From assembly GCA_963767715.1 (NCBI GenBank), contig CAVYFA010000016.1:496001-560000 (forward strand): DNA of 64,000 bases, given 5' to 3'. The translations under genes and the position numbers were made by a program. This DNA comes from CAVSXS01 sp963767715 (GTDB taxonomy: Bacteria > Chloroflexota > Ktedonobacteria > Ktedonobacterales > Ktedonobacteraceae). The notes beneath the pieces are model-generated. The model was given only the letters and a program-made list of their open reading frames with translations, was not told where the DNA came from and searched no databases. Positions 42,181 to 51,501 of this stretch are shown piece after piece. The number at the start of each line of letters is the position of its first letter. Positions within the stretch are counted from its first letter, which is position 1.

Positions 42181-43848
42181 TTATCCTCCATAAGACGCCT
42201 GTTGTTCTATGCTTGGCGTTACTCTCTCTAGACGGATAAGCACAATCAGGAGTAACGCGATGAGGTTCGTCAGGCTATGTACGTACACATCGTCAACAAG
42301 ATTATGTACCGCGACGGTGACGAGCGCGGCAACCAGCCCGATAGCCAGCGCTCGATCATTAGCGAGTTGTCGCAGTTGCTCCAGCGGCGAAACGCTCCGG
42401 TAAGCCCGAAGCATGCTCACGGGCCGCAGCAGGAGGGCTAACTTATTCCTCGCCCCAATCGGCGCCTGGACTACCGGCCTCTCCTTTGCTGGCTGTGCCT
42501 TTACTCGTTCCAGTTCCTGCTGGTATCGCCGCGAGATGTGCAGGATGGTGTGCGCGCCGAGGACAAAAAGGGCCAGCACGAATAGCAGGTAAACCACCAG
42601 CCCGATTGTACCCATTTCGGCGGCTATATTTATATAATAGTTATGCGCGTGCCCTAATGGATCGAGGAAGATGGTCACGTGGTAGGGAGCGTAAGCGTCG
42701 GGATAGTTGCCGATGCCCACACCGAGCAGCGGATGGTCGAAGTACATGTGCAGGCCGGCAATCCAGTGGGCAAGACGCTCGGCCGTCGAATAGTCCTGGG
42801 CGCTTGGACTGGAAAGTGAAATTTGTACCAGCCCGAGAAATTTGAGGCCGGTAGTATAGAGCGAAGATGGCAGGAAACCGAGCAGCGCGGCTTCAATCCC
42901 TGCCAGTATGGCTACGATCCCGAGCCGCATCAGGGTTCGCATTCGCGGCATACCAACGAGTACGATGAAAGCCAGCGCCGCTATCAGCGCGATTTCTCCC
43001 CCGCGCGATTGCGAAAGCAGCAGTGCGTAGCCCAGCATTACAGCGCTTACTCCCGCCAGCAGGCGCGTCAGTCGGTCGCGTGCCAGCAGCGCGAGCGCTA
43101 TGGCAATGCTCAGGGGCATATTGATGTAGGCCGCGAATGGGTTCGGTTGATCGAAAGTGCCGTAAACCCGCAGGCTGGCGCCGCGAATGAAGGACTGCGG
43201 GCCGAGGTTAAAACCCGCCTGAAAGTATCCAAAGATGGCTTGCGTAATGCCGGCTACAATGATCAGCACGACGATTGCCCAGATCTGGCGGCGTGTCTTC
43301 AGGTACTGGCTGCCTATCAGCACAATCGCCAGCACCTCTAACCATTTGCTGATCTCTTTCAGGCTGTCTTTAACGTTGATGGCGACAACCGTAGAGAGCA
43401 GCATGGTTGCCAGCAGCGCCAGCAGCGCCAGCGCAAGGTACCTGGGAACCTGCACTTCTTCGCGCTGTTGCGCCCTCATCTGCGTAGGCAACACCCACTG
43501 CATGAGCCAGCCCACCACCAGAAACACGACTAAAATGTCGGCGCTGTCCAGGCGTAGCGTGCTCAAGTTGATATAATCCAGCGATCCCCAGGGAATGCAG
43601 AAGGTCATCAGGTAAAGCGCGACACGGGGGCGCAGAATTGTCCAGACCAGGGCCGCCAGGTAAAGCGGCAGGCGCAGGTCCCAGGGTAGGGGCAGCACCA
43701 GCAACATAAACAGTAGCGCCGCGCACCCGATAGCGCCGATCACGTTCGGCAACGTGATGTATCTGCGTGCTGAACGGTAGGTCATGCTCGGCCAGAAATC
43801 GCGGTGGGTTGCTGGCAAGCCACTCGTATCGGGACTACTGATGCGCAT
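42181..43848 (-). CDS. O-antigen ligase/polymerase-like membrane protein (Wzy_C)
   Basis: 555 aa with about 12 membrane helices. The Wzy_C pattern is clear: LLSQSRGGEIALIAALAFIV and, after a long extracellular loop, HPLLGVGIGNYPDAY with DPLGHAHNYYINIAAEMGTIGL. The His of the loop is the conserved catalytic position of O-antigen ligases. Polymerises or attaches a lipid-linked polysaccharide outside the membrane. Starts 21 bases after the UDP-xylose synthase stop; a shorter start at 43782 is possible. Confidence 0.83.
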   Translation of the reverse strand: MRISSPDTSGLPATHRDFWPSMTYRSARRYITLPNVIGAIGCAALLFMLLVLPLPWDLRLPLYLAALVWTILRPRVALYLMTFCIPWGSLDYINLSTLRLDSADILVVFLVVGWLMQWVLPTQMRAQQREEVQVPRYLALALLALLATMLLSTVVAINVKDSLKEISKWLEVLAIVLIGSQYLKTRRQIWAIVVLIIVAGITQAIFGYFQAGFNLGPQSFIRGASLRVYGTFDQPNPFAAYINMPLSIAIALALLARDRLTRLLAGVSAVMLGYALLLSQSRGGEIALIAALAFIVLVGMPRMRTLMRLGIVAILAGIEAALLGFLPSSLYTTGLKFLGLVQISLSSPSAQDYSTAERLAHWIAGLHMYFDHPLLGVGIGNYPDAYAPYHVTIFLDPLGHAHNYYINIAAEMGTIGLVVYLLFVLALFVLGAHTILHISRRYQQELERVKAQPAKERPVVQAPIGARNKLALLLRPVSMLRAYRSVSPLEQLRQLANDRALAIGLVAALVTVAVHNLVDDVYVHSLTNLIALLLIVLIRLERVTPSIEQQASYGG

Positions 43849-43869
43849 TATAAGTTTCTCACGCTCTAC

Positions 43870-44835
43870 TCAAGCAACGGTTGTCAGGTGCGGAAGTTGT
43901 TTGCTGAACCAGTCGATGGTGCGGCGCAAACCCTCCTTCATACTCACATGCGGCTGCCAGCCCAGCGCTTGCTGCGCTTTGCTGATATCGGGTCGGCGGC
44001 GTTCTGGGTCGTCGATGCGGCCAGGTTCGTAGATCAGCGGCGACGAGGCATTGCACAACTTGATGATGAACTGCGCGTATTCCAGCACAGTGTGCTCGTC
44101 GGTACTGCCAAGATTGTATACTTCGCCAGCCGTATCTGGCGTAAACATAGCCCGCACAAGCCCATCCACCAGGTCACTCACGTAGCAGATGCTGCGTGTC
44201 TGGCTGCCGTTGCCATAGATTGTCAGCGGCTCGTTTCGCAGCGCCTGCATGATGAAATTCGGGATCATGCGGCCATCCTCCAACTGGCTGTTAGGACCAT
44301 ATGTGTTGAAGATGCGCACGATGCGCGCGTCGACCTGATAGCGACGATAATATTCCATCGTCAGCGTTTCTCCCAGGCGCTTGCTCTCGTCATAACATGC
44401 GCGCGGCCCGATGGGATTGACGTGGCCCCAGTAGTCCTCGCGCTGTGGGTGCTCCTGCGGGTCCCCATACGCCTCGGAAGTCGAAGAATACAGAAACATG
44501 GCCTTTTGCTCGCGCGCCTGCTCCAGCATCAAGTAGGTTGCATAGCTATTGACCAGGATCGTTTCGACCGGGTGCTCCATATAGCCCACCGGGCTGGCCG
44601 GGCTGGCCATGTGGTAGATCACGTCGGCCTCAAATTGAAACGGCTTTGTCACATCGCGCCGCTCAAAAGAAAAGTTCGGATGAGTCCGTAATGGCTCGAT
44701 ATTGCGTTCGGCACCTGTCAAGAGATTATCAACGCAGAGTACACGATGCCCCTCTTCCAACAATCGTGCGCATAGATGAGAGCCAATAAATCCAGCCCCG
44801 CCGGTCACAAGAATGTTCAAAGAAAGTTCCTCCAA
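43870..44835 (-). CDS. UDP-glucuronate decarboxylase (UDP-xylose synthase)-like SDR
   Basis: 321 aa extended SDR. NAD site TGGAGFIGSH (residues 11-20), then STSEAYGDP, HPQREDYWGHVNPIGPR and YDESK (Tyr148, Lys152). The YWGxVNPIGxRxCYDExKR block and the later RIDDPERRRPDISKA are characteristic of UXS enzymes rather than UDP-glucose 4-epimerases. Makes UDP-xylose from UDP-glucuronate. First gene of a five-gene operon; it would supply a pentose for the polymer handled by its neighbours. Confidence 0.87.
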   Translation of the reverse strand: MEELSLNILVTGGAGFIGSHLCARLLEEGHRVLCVDNLLTGAERNIEPLRTHPNFSFERRDVTKPFQFEADVIYHMASPASPVGYMEHPVETILVNSYATYLMLEQAREQKAMFLYSSTSEAYGDPQEHPQREDYWGHVNPIGPRACYDESKRLGETLTMEYYRRYQVDARIVRIFNTYGPNSQLEDGRMIPNFIMQALRNEPLTIYGNGSQTRSICYVSDLVDGLVRAMFTPDTAGEVYNLGSTDEHTVLEYAQFIIKLCNASSPLIYEPGRIDDPERRRPDISKAQQALGWQPHVSMKEGLRRTIDWFSKQLPHLTTVA

Positions 44836-44871
44836 CTCAATGGAGCCCTCGCTAAATCCATATAATTCGTA

Positions 44872-44913
44872 GGGCCCGATTTATCGTGGCCACCGCCGAT
44901 TTATCGGCCCGGG
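44872..44913. repeat. Dispersed repeat, family B, full copy
   Basis: AGGGCCCGATTTATCGTGGC followed by CACCGCCGATTTATCGGCCCGG: two GATTTATCG cores in direct order flanked by GGGCC/GGCCC. It lies just upstream of the UDP-xylose synthase operon. The rest of the gap to 45159 is AT-rich and holds no gene I can support. Confidence 0.75.
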
Positions 44914-45159
44914 TTTACATCCACGAATGCTCCATTCACACAAAAATAAATGCAGGGAAGCCATCTTGCAAGATGCTTTACATGTACATACTTTATTGCC
45001 AGACGATTAGCACATTCGATAGTAACGAAATTTAGGAATGAAGTGCCAGGGCACACCGGCATTTCTCGCCCTATTAAGTAATACGAAGCAGGAGAAAATA
45101 TCATCGCCCGATAGCAATTGATGTTATCACTCTTATATAAACGTTTGAACGAGCGAAAT

Positions 45160-45807
45160 CTATCTCGCCTGCCGCCGTTTCCACACGCGATACATCACCT
45201 CGTCCCCCAGGCTGAGAAAGCCCCACGTGGTCAGCCCATGCACGATGACGACAGCCAGCAGCGAGCGTGGTTCGGGCTGCGCCACATAGAGGAAGCTGAA
45301 CACCAGCCCGGCCAATCCGACCCCACCGACACTGCGCCAGTTCCACTTCCCCAGGCGATGATAGAGCGTGTAAGAGCCGAAGCTGACGAGCAGTCCCCAG
45401 CCGACCCAGCCCGTCCACTGCGTCACCACCGCCAGCAGGAAGCCTCTGAAGAACAGCTCCTCCACCGGCCCATTGATGAACAGGTAGAAGAAGCCCTGCA
45501 GCGCGTGGTCGCCAGGCGTCGGCCGGCGAAACCAGGGGCCAACGACCAGCATGCGATAGAGCACGGCGAAGACGGTCATGGCGATGCCAACCAGCAGGCC
45601 GATCACCAACTGCTGAGGCCAGTCGTGCAGTGTCAATCCCAGGAAAGCAAGCGGCAAATGAAACACGGCGATATAGAGGAACGGGATAATTCCAAGCGGG
45701 AGAATGCGCATCAGCACATCGGGCCACAGCCAGCGCCAGGTATCAACGATAGTAGAACGAGCAACCTGCGGGGATTTGACGGATGACACTCGCGAACTCC
45801 TTCTCAA
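45160..45807 (-). CDS. CPBP-family intramembrane metalloprotease (CAAX/Abi)
   Basis: 215 aa, about six membrane helices. Motif 1 NGPVEELFFRGFLL has Glu116-Glu117 and Arg121, motif 2 YTLYHRLG gives the His, and motif 3 VIVHGLTTWGF the second His. These are the zinc residues of Rce1-type proteases. In bacteria they serve in bacteriocin self-immunity or membrane protein processing. Its start overlaps the end of the DUF6483 gene (ATGA), so it is the third gene of the gltX transcript. Confidence 0.85.
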   Translation of the reverse strand: MRRSSRVSSVKSPQVARSTIVDTWRWLWPDVLMRILPLGIIPFLYIAVFHLPLAFLGLTLHDWPQQLVIGLLVGIAMTVFAVLYRMLVVGPWFRRPTPGDHALQGFFYLFINGPVEELFFRGFLLAVVTQWTGWVGWGLLVSFGSYTLYHRLGKWNWRSVGGVGLAGLVFSFLYVAQPEPRSLLAVVIVHGLTTWGFLSLGDEVMYRVWKRRQAR

Positions 45808-46463
45808 CCCATGCGCATCAGCTTCATTAGGCCATCCTCAACCTCGTCACGCGTCAGGCCGCCGGCCGTCAGCGCTGCATCACTTTGGTGCAGCAGCCGC
45901 CGGTAAAACGCTCTCCCGCTCTCCAGTATCTCTCGATCCTCTGGATCGGCATCGAGCAGTTCGTACAGTGTATTCTCGGCGTTGGCGAAACTGCCCGTTT
46001 GTTCAAAGTAGCGGAAAAGCAGGGTTTTCGTGCGGCCCGGCAGGTCGTAGTTAGAGAGCTTGTAGAGCAGGCCCTCCACCTCTGGTACGGGGTCGAGGCG
46101 GTGCAACTCTCCGTCGCTCGTCAGCACGGCAAGAAACAGATTGATCGCTTTGAGGTAGCTGTAGTAGCTGTTGTTTTCGTCTTCCTGCGCTTCGTAGACC
46201 TCTCCGTCGGCCTTGAGCAGCGTCGCCAGTAGCCAGCATTTTTCCGTGTCGATCACCCCCATCGAGGTGAGCATCGCCAGCAGCGTCTCCTCCGGGGCAG
46301 AATGAACGAACCCGCCGCCCATGCCGAGCATCTGCCGGAATTGCTCCTCGATGAATTCGTGCGCGCCCTGGTAATCCTCTTGCTCCCTGTCGTAGAGTAC
46401 CCGCGCCAGCACGCGTCCCACCTGCTCCGCTATCCTTAGAATATAATCACGCTGGGTCATCAT
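45804..46463 (-). CDS. DUF6483-like protein
   Basis: 219 aa, helical throughout. MTQRDYILRIAEQVGRVLARVLY at the N-terminus and FIEEQFRQMLGM match the DUF6483 family as I remember it, with TPR-like helices in the C-terminal half. Function unknown. It lies 8 bases after gltX with GTGGAG before its double ATG, and overlaps the CPBP gene by four bases. Confidence 0.7.
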   Translation of the reverse strand: MMTQRDYILRIAEQVGRVLARVLYDREQEDYQGAHEFIEEQFRQMLGMGGGFVHSAPEETLLAMLTSMGVIDTEKCWLLATLLKADGEVYEAQEDENNSYYSYLKAINLFLAVLTSDGELHRLDPVPEVEGLLYKLSNYDLPGRTKTLLFRYFEQTGSFANAENTLYELLDADPEDREILESGRAFYRRLLHQSDAALTAGGLTRDEVEDGLMKLMRMG

Positions 46464-46471
46464 TTACTCCA

Positions 46472-47993
46472 CTAAGAAAGCCGCTCGATGGCTCGCTCGA
46501 TGCGCCGCAGCGTGCGTTCGCGCCCCAGCACCTCCAACATAGCGAAGAGTGGGGGCGTAGCCGTGCGTCCGCTGACGGCCACTCGCACGGAGCCGAAAAG
46601 CTGTCCGGGTTTCAGGCCGAGCTCCTCAGCCAGCGCGCGCATGGGACCCTCCATGGCGTCGTGATCCCACAACTCCAGCCCGTTGAGCAGCTCTAACGCG
46701 CGAATGAGCGAGTCGCGCGTGCGCTCCGCGTCCATGCCTTTCTGGATCAGCAGGGGTGTCTCGTAGGTGACATCGTCAATGTAGAAGAACGATACCGCGT
46801 GGGCGGCTTCTCCCAGCATGCGCAGGCGCTCCTGCTCCAGCGCGAGTACGCGGCTGGCGTAGTCGATGTCGAGCGGGCGAGCGACGCTGTCCGGCAGCCC
46901 CCCCTCGGCCTCTGGCCGCTCCATATAGGGCAGTGTGCGCAGCGTAAACTCCTCGAGCGAGAGTCTTCGAATGTAGACGCCGTTCATCCACGCCAGCTTC
47001 TCCGCGTCGTATATCCCGCCTGCCACGCCGATACGATCCAACGTGAATACCTTGATCAGTTCTTCGCGCGTAAAAATTTCGGTCTTGTCATCGTACGACC
47101 AGCCGATCAAAGCCAGGAAGTTGAAGACAGCCTCCGGCAGGAAGCCCTGCTCCCGGAAATTCCTCCACGATGGCGCGTTGTGGCGTTTGCTCAGCTTCTT
47201 TTTATCCTTGCCCAGCACGTCCGGCACGTGGTAGAACAGCGGCGGCTCCCAGCCCAGCGCCTTCCAGATTTGGATGTGGCGCGGTGCGCTGGAAATCCAC
47301 TCCTCGGCGCGCAGCAGATGTGTGATCTCCATCAGGTGGTCGTCGACGATATGCGCGAGATGGTAGGTCGGCAACCCGTCCGATTTCAGGACGATGAAAT
47401 CATCGATATCGGCGTTCTTGAAGCTGATGTCGCCGTGCAGTTCGTCATGCAGCACCGTTTCTCCCTCGAGCGGCATGGCGAAGCGCACCGTCCACGTCAG
47501 ACCCTCGGCATCGTTGGCCGCGCGCTCCTCCTCGCTCAGGTAGCGGCAGCGGCGGTCGTAGCGCGGTGGCAATTTCTGCGCCATCTGCTCCTTGCGCACC
47601 TGCGCGAGCCGCTCCGGCGTGCAGTAGCAGCGATAGGCGTGCCCCGACGCGATCAACTGGTAAGCGTAGCGATGGTAGAGCGCCCTGCGCTGCGTCTGGT
47701 AATAGGGCCCGAAAGGACCGCCGACGATCGGCCCTTCATCCACATCCATGCCAAGCCAGGCAAATCCCTGCAAGGTGTCATCAACCGCGTCGTGTATCGT
47801 GCGCGCAATGTCGGTGTCTTCTATACGCAGTACAAACTTACCTCCGGTATGACGCGCGTACAGCCAGCTAAACAGCGCGGTACGGAACCCGCCGATATGC
47901 TGATACCCTGTGGGACTGGGGGCAAAACGCAGGCGCGTCGTATCCGGCTGGCGCCCTTGACTCCTCTTCGAGACGATGATCGGTCTGTGTCAT
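46472..47993 (-). CDS. gltX: Glutamyl-tRNA synthetase with an N-terminal frameshift
   Basis: Class I synthetase. The main frame begins with TTRLRFAPSPTGYQHIGGFR (HIGH-like motif) and runs through CYCTPERL, LPTYHLAHIVDDHLMEITH and LSKRHN (KMSKR-like) to the C-terminal anticodon domain. That frame has no start codon: upstream it reaches a TGA at 47992-47990 without ATG, GTG or TTG. A clear start (ATG at 47993, MTQTDHRLEEES) is in another frame, and the frames join if one base near 47941-47955 is removed. So the gene is frameshifted here, or the assembly has an error, or initiation is non-canonical. First gene of gltX-DUF6483-CPBP. Confidence 0.85.
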
Positions 47994-48031
47994 AATCAGT
48001 GCATTTTCTCCTCGTGCGACATATGTTGATT

Positions 48032-48040
48032 ATTGTAGCA
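48032..48040 (-). promoter_or_regulatory. Extended -10 promoter of gltX
   Basis: On the minus strand TGCTACAAT is an extended -10 element 39-47 bases before the ATG at 47993; GAGGAG follows it. No clear -35. Confidence 0.4.
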
Positions 48041-48079
48041 TAGCAGACAAGTAGCGGGTCGCTCGCATCATGCTTCACC

Positions 48080-48108
48080 TTGTCATCACCTACTTTCCTG
48101 TCTATAAT
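48080..48108 (+). promoter_or_regulatory. Promoter of the LLM oxidoreductase gene
   Basis: TTGTCA (48080-48085), exactly 17 bases, TATAAT (48103-48108). Transcription would begin near 48115, 56 bases before the ATG. It is divergent from the gltX promoter. Confidence 0.75.
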
Positions 48109-48170
48109 AACTATGGAAAAGTAAGTAACAGGGTTCCGCACGTTCTTGATGAATTGGAGAACATAACTTC

Positions 48171-49079
48171 ATGCGACTTGGATTACAAATTCCAAACTTT
48201 ACATGGCCAAACGGACAGGATCAGTTAGGCGATACCTTCGGGTTGATAGCCCAACGCGCGGACCGCGCGGGTCTCTATAGCTTGTGGGTGATGGATCACT
48301 TCTTTCAGATTCGGGGAGTCGGTCCCGCCGAGAACGAGATGCTCGAGGGCTGGAGCGCGCTCGCATTTGCCGCCGGGCGAACCAACCACATCAGGTTGGG
48401 GACGATGGTGACAGGCGTCACCTATCGTCACCCGGGTATCCTCGTAAAAACCGCCACGACCCTCGATGTTCTTTCGCATGGCCGGGCCTACCTTGGCATC
48501 GGCGCTGCATGGAACGAAGAAGAGCATCGTGGCCTGGGCGTGCCCTTTCCGCCGCTTGCCGAACGTTTCCGGCGCCTGGAAGAAACATTGCAGATCGCCC
48601 ACCAGATGTGGGCCGGCGATGAAAAACCGTACAACGGGAGATATTACCACCTGGAGCGCCCGCTGACTTCGCCACGGCCTGTGCAAAAGCCGCACCCGCC
48701 TATCCTGATCGGCGGCGGTGGTGAGCGCAAAACGCTGCGTCTCGTTGCCCAGTATGCCGACGCCTGCAACCTCTTCGCGCGTTTTCCGAAAGATGTGCTG
48801 CGCCAGAAGCTGGAAGTGCTGCGCCAGCATTGCCAGGATGTAGGTAGGCCCTATGAAGAGATCGAAAAAACTACGCTCTCCTCATATCGCCTCACGCGCG
48901 ATGGGCGCGACGGCTCGACCACACCCTCGGCTCTGCTCGCGGAGCTCGCGCAACTGGCAGAAATGGGCATCGACCAGGCCATCTTCAGCCTGCAAAACGT
49001 CTATGATCTGGAACCGTTTGACCTGCTCGCAACCGAGGTCGTCCCCTTAGCCGAGAAGATCCAGGTCGCCGGAAGGTAA
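48171..49079 (+). CDS. LLM-class F420-dependent oxidoreductase
   Basis: 302 aa luciferase-like TIM barrel. Features: FTWPNGQDQLGDTFGLIAQR, YSLWVMDHFFQI, TNHIRLGTMVTGVTYRHPGILVK, LGIGAAWNEEEHRGLG and PILIGGGGERKTLRLVAQYAD. This resembles the TIGR03560 F420-binding subfamily of Actinobacteria and Chloroflexota. The substrate is unknown. Followed after 11 bases by an enoyl-CoA hydratase gene, so both may serve one catabolic path. Confidence 0.87.
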   Translation: MRLGLQIPNFTWPNGQDQLGDTFGLIAQRADRAGLYSLWVMDHFFQIRGVGPAENEMLEGWSALAFAAGRTNHIRLGTMVTGVTYRHPGILVKTATTLDVLSHGRAYLGIGAAWNEEEHRGLGVPFPPLAERFRRLEETLQIAHQMWAGDEKPYNGRYYHLERPLTSPRPVQKPHPPILIGGGGERKTLRLVAQYADACNLFARFPKDVLRQKLEVLRQHCQDVGRPYEEIEKTTLSSYRLTRDGRDGSTTPSALLAELAQLAEMGIDQAIFSLQNVYDLEPFDLLATEVVPLAEKIQVAGR

Positions 49080-49090
49080 CGCCAGATACC

Positions 49091-49852
49091 ATGCCCGAAG
49101 TCGAAGTCACCCGTGATGGCCCCGTAACGATTATCAAACTGAACCGCCCTCACGTGCGCAACGCCGTCAACAAAGCCGCCGCTGATGCGCTGCGCGAGGC
49201 CTGGCTGGCCTTCGATGCCGATGACGGCGCGCTCGTGGGCATCCTGACGGGCGGCAACGAAGTTTTCTGCGCCGGGGCTGACCTGCGCGACCTGGCCGGA
49301 TTGGAGAGCGGGGACGCGGCCGGGCATGGCCCGCTCGGCTTCACCCGCCTGTTCGTGAGCAAACCAACCATCGCTGCCGTCGCCGGCTACGCGGTAGCCG
49401 GCGGACTGGAGCTGGCCTGCTGGTGCGACCTGCGCGTTGCTGACGAAACGGCCATCTTCGGCTGCTTCGAGCGGCGCTTCGGTGTGCCGCTCATCGATGG
49501 TGGCACGCAGCGCCTGCCGCGTATCATAGGGCTTGGCCGCGCTCTCGAACTAATCCTGACGGGACGGCCCGTTCCTGCGCGGGAAGCCCTGGCGATGGGA
49601 CTGGCCAACGAAGTTGTCCCTGCCGGCCAGAGCTTGCCGCGCGCCCTCGAGCTTGCCCGCAGTATCGCGCAGTTTCCCCAGGTATGCCTGCGCAACGACC
49701 GCCAATCCGTCTACGCTGGTCTGGGCCATACGCTGCCCGACGGATTGCGCATCGAGGCTGACTTCGGCGCCAGAACGCTCAACAGCGGCGAAGCGACGGC
49801 GGGCGCGGCGGCTTTTCAGGCGGGCAAAGGCCGTAAAGGGAATTTTGCATGA
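49091..49852 (+). CDS. Enoyl-CoA hydratase/isomerase (crotonase) family protein
   Basis: 253 aa. Oxyanion-hole segments NEVFCAGADLRDL and GYAVAGGLELACWCDLRVA, then FGCFERRFGVPLIDGGTQRLPRIIG with a Glu in the FE position, and ALELILTGRPVPAREALAMGL with a second Glu. Both catalytic glutamates of hydratases therefore seem to be present. It would hydrate or isomerise an acyl-CoA. Co-transcribed with the LLM oxidoreductase. Confidence 0.88.
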   Translation: MPEVEVTRDGPVTIIKLNRPHVRNAVNKAAADALREAWLAFDADDGALVGILTGGNEVFCAGADLRDLAGLESGDAAGHGPLGFTRLFVSKPTIAAVAGYAVAGGLELACWCDLRVADETAIFGCFERRFGVPLIDGGTQRLPRIIGLGRALELILTGRPVPAREALAMGLANEVVPAGQSLPRALELARSIAQFPQVCLRNDRQSVYAGLGHTLPDGLRIEADFGARTLNSGEATAGAAAFQAGKGRKGNFA

Positions 49853-49942
49853 CCCGGCTCGTTATACAGAATGTAGTGAAATATGTCGTATTATATCTGT
49901 AGGTGAGGATATTGAGGACAATCCCGGAGCGGAGAGAAATCT

Positions 49943-50566
49943 ATGCGCAGCGCATCTAATGATAACCTGGACAACGCGGATAACCGCGATTCGCCGACAG
50001 AGCCGATGATTCCCATCATCCTGGCGCCGCGATCGCCTGCGCCTCCCCTGACGGACAGCGCCTGCAATGGTGTTGCCGCCGAGACAACCCTCCCACTCCG
50101 AACATCCAACCCTATCTCCCCTCTGCCGGAAACACCCTTGAACTATGCGGTTATACCTCCCTCGCCCCAGGCGAATCACAACGGCGCACTACATAGAATG
50201 CTCTCGGGTAGCACCGATGTGCCTGCTCTTGCCGCTCCGCCCGCTGAACTGGTGACGCCCGTTCTGCCACGGCGCAGCCCGGTTCCATCCGTCGTTGGGG
50301 TAGGCTTTCTCGCCGTTCAGGTGATCTTGCTGGTACGCGTCCTGCTCCTGCTGTTTAACGTCAAAAACAGTACGCCATGGGTGGAGGTCTTTTATACAGC
50401 GAGCGGCCTCTTTGCCTTGCCTTTTCGCTTGCTCCTGGAGCACATTCAGCCGCTCGCTAGATTTGGTACGGACGTCACCGGCTACGTTGCGCCTCTTGTA
50501 GCCATATTGATCTACGGATTGATTGCGCGTATTCTGGTGCGGTTCTTGAAAGCGCTGCTGAATTAG
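49943..50566 (+). CDS. YggT-family membrane protein with long polar N-terminus
   Basis: 207 aa. The first 110 residues are polar and Pro/Ala-rich; then two YggT-type helices, FLAVQVILLVRVLLLLF and VAPLVAILIYGLIARILV, joined by FALPFRLLLEHIQPLARF. YggT proteins are linked with cell division or envelope functions and K+ homeostasis in other bacteria. GGAGAG lies before the ATG. Its stop codon overlaps the convergent nuclease gene by four bases. Confidence 0.75.
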   Translation: MRSASNDNLDNADNRDSPTEPMIPIILAPRSPAPPLTDSACNGVAAETTLPLRTSNPISPLPETPLNYAVIPPSPQANHNGALHRMLSGSTDVPALAAPPAELVTPVLPRRSPVPSVVGVGFLAVQVILLVRVLLLLFNVKNSTPWVEVFYTASGLFALPFRLLLEHIQPLARFGTDVTGYVAPLVAILIYGLIARILVRFLKALLN

Positions 50567-51093
50567 TCTTTGCCAAATTCGTCCAGTGCATCAAGGCTGT
50601 TGATGAAGTCGCGGTATGCATCGAGGTTATCATACTCAACCTCGCGCTCCCTGCGCAAATCGGCCTTGGAAGAGATAGACGTGTCATCGCTGGCTTCAAG
50701 GGCCACCCCTGCTCGTTCGAGCACGCTCTCTTCAACGTAAATCGGCGTTCGGGCGCGTACCGCCAGCGCGATTGCATCGCTTGGACGCGAATCTACCTCG
50801 ACATGCCGGCCCGCGACATCCAGGACGATGCGCGCGTAAAAGATATCGTCGATCAGGTCCGAGATCACGATACTCTCGATTTTCGCGCCCAGGTCCTCTA
50901 TCACGTTTTTGAGCAGATCGTGCGTAAGCGGTCGCGGCGAACTCGTTCCCTGCAGCTCGATAGCGATTGCGTAGGCCTCGGCATGAGCTATCCAGATAAA
51001 CAGGTAGCGTTCGTTCTGCGCTGCTTTTAAGATGACTACTCGCTGCGAGGTCTGCAGGTTGATTCGCACGCTTTCAACGGTCATCTCAATCAT
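50563..51093 (-). CDS. Bifunctional nuclease (DUF151) family protein
   Basis: 176 aa. MIEMTVESVRINLQTSQRVVILKA, LPIWIAHAEAYAIA-type stretch (here LFIWIAHAEAYAIAIEL), FYARIVLDVAGRHVEVDSRPSDAIALAVRARTPIYV: all DUF151/BFN signatures, including the SRPSDAIALA block. Relatives have DNase/RNase activity. The tail is acidic. The start at 51093 follows GAGGGAG; the longer frame to 51243 runs into the lexA upstream region. Confidence 0.88.
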   Translation of the reverse strand: MIEMTVESVRINLQTSQRVVILKAAQNERYLFIWIAHAEAYAIAIELQGTSSPRPLTHDLLKNVIEDLGAKIESIVISDLIDDIFYARIVLDVAGRHVEVDSRPSDAIALAVRARTPIYVEESVLERAGVALEASDDTSISSKADLRREREVEYDNLDAYRDFINSLDALDEFGKD

Positions 51094-51390
51094 AGTATAT
51101 CTGACTCCCTCTATTAGCGGCTGGGGTTCGCCGATGTATGACGCCCTTATTGTACATCCTTCAAAAGGGTCAATGCAAATCGCCACGCTACTATAATTTA
51201 CGCTTGCTACCCCCATCTTACCGGTATGCTTGCAGCATATCATATTCTCCGCGGAAGCATGCCCTTCCTTCTCTCCCTTTTACACGAGTATAGCAAATCG
51301 CGTGTACTATTCCAAGCCCCCCCAAAAGGACTTTTTTGCTGGACAATGCGAGCAAAGAGAATATATTTTCTAAAGTTCATGTTAAAATGC

Positions 51391-51419
51391 TTGACTTTCA
51401 CGCAGGTGAATCATATAAT
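51391..51419 (+). promoter_or_regulatory. Sigma-70 promoter of lexA
   Basis: TTGACT (51391-51396), exactly 17 bases, TATAAT (51414-51419): eleven of twelve consensus positions. Start near 51426. Confidence 0.85.
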
Positions 51420-51421
51420 TT

Positions 51422-51433
51422 GAATAGCTGTTC
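51422..51433 (+). promoter_or_regulatory. Candidate LexA (SOS) box
   Basis: GAATAGCTGTTC matches the Gram-positive SOS core GAACnnnnGTTC at all but one position and lies across the predicted transcription start of lexA, where it would give autorepression. Confidence 0.5.
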
Positions 51434-51501
51434 TACTCTAAGACAGTGCAACAGGGCCGAGATACCCTGTAACGCCTCATATGAAAGGCAGGTAGCAAGG
51501 A

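Noticed and set aside
46799..47995. 398-codon plus-strand ORF across gltX
   Set aside because: Antisense to conserved synthetase motifs, including KLSKRH; no RBS or domain.
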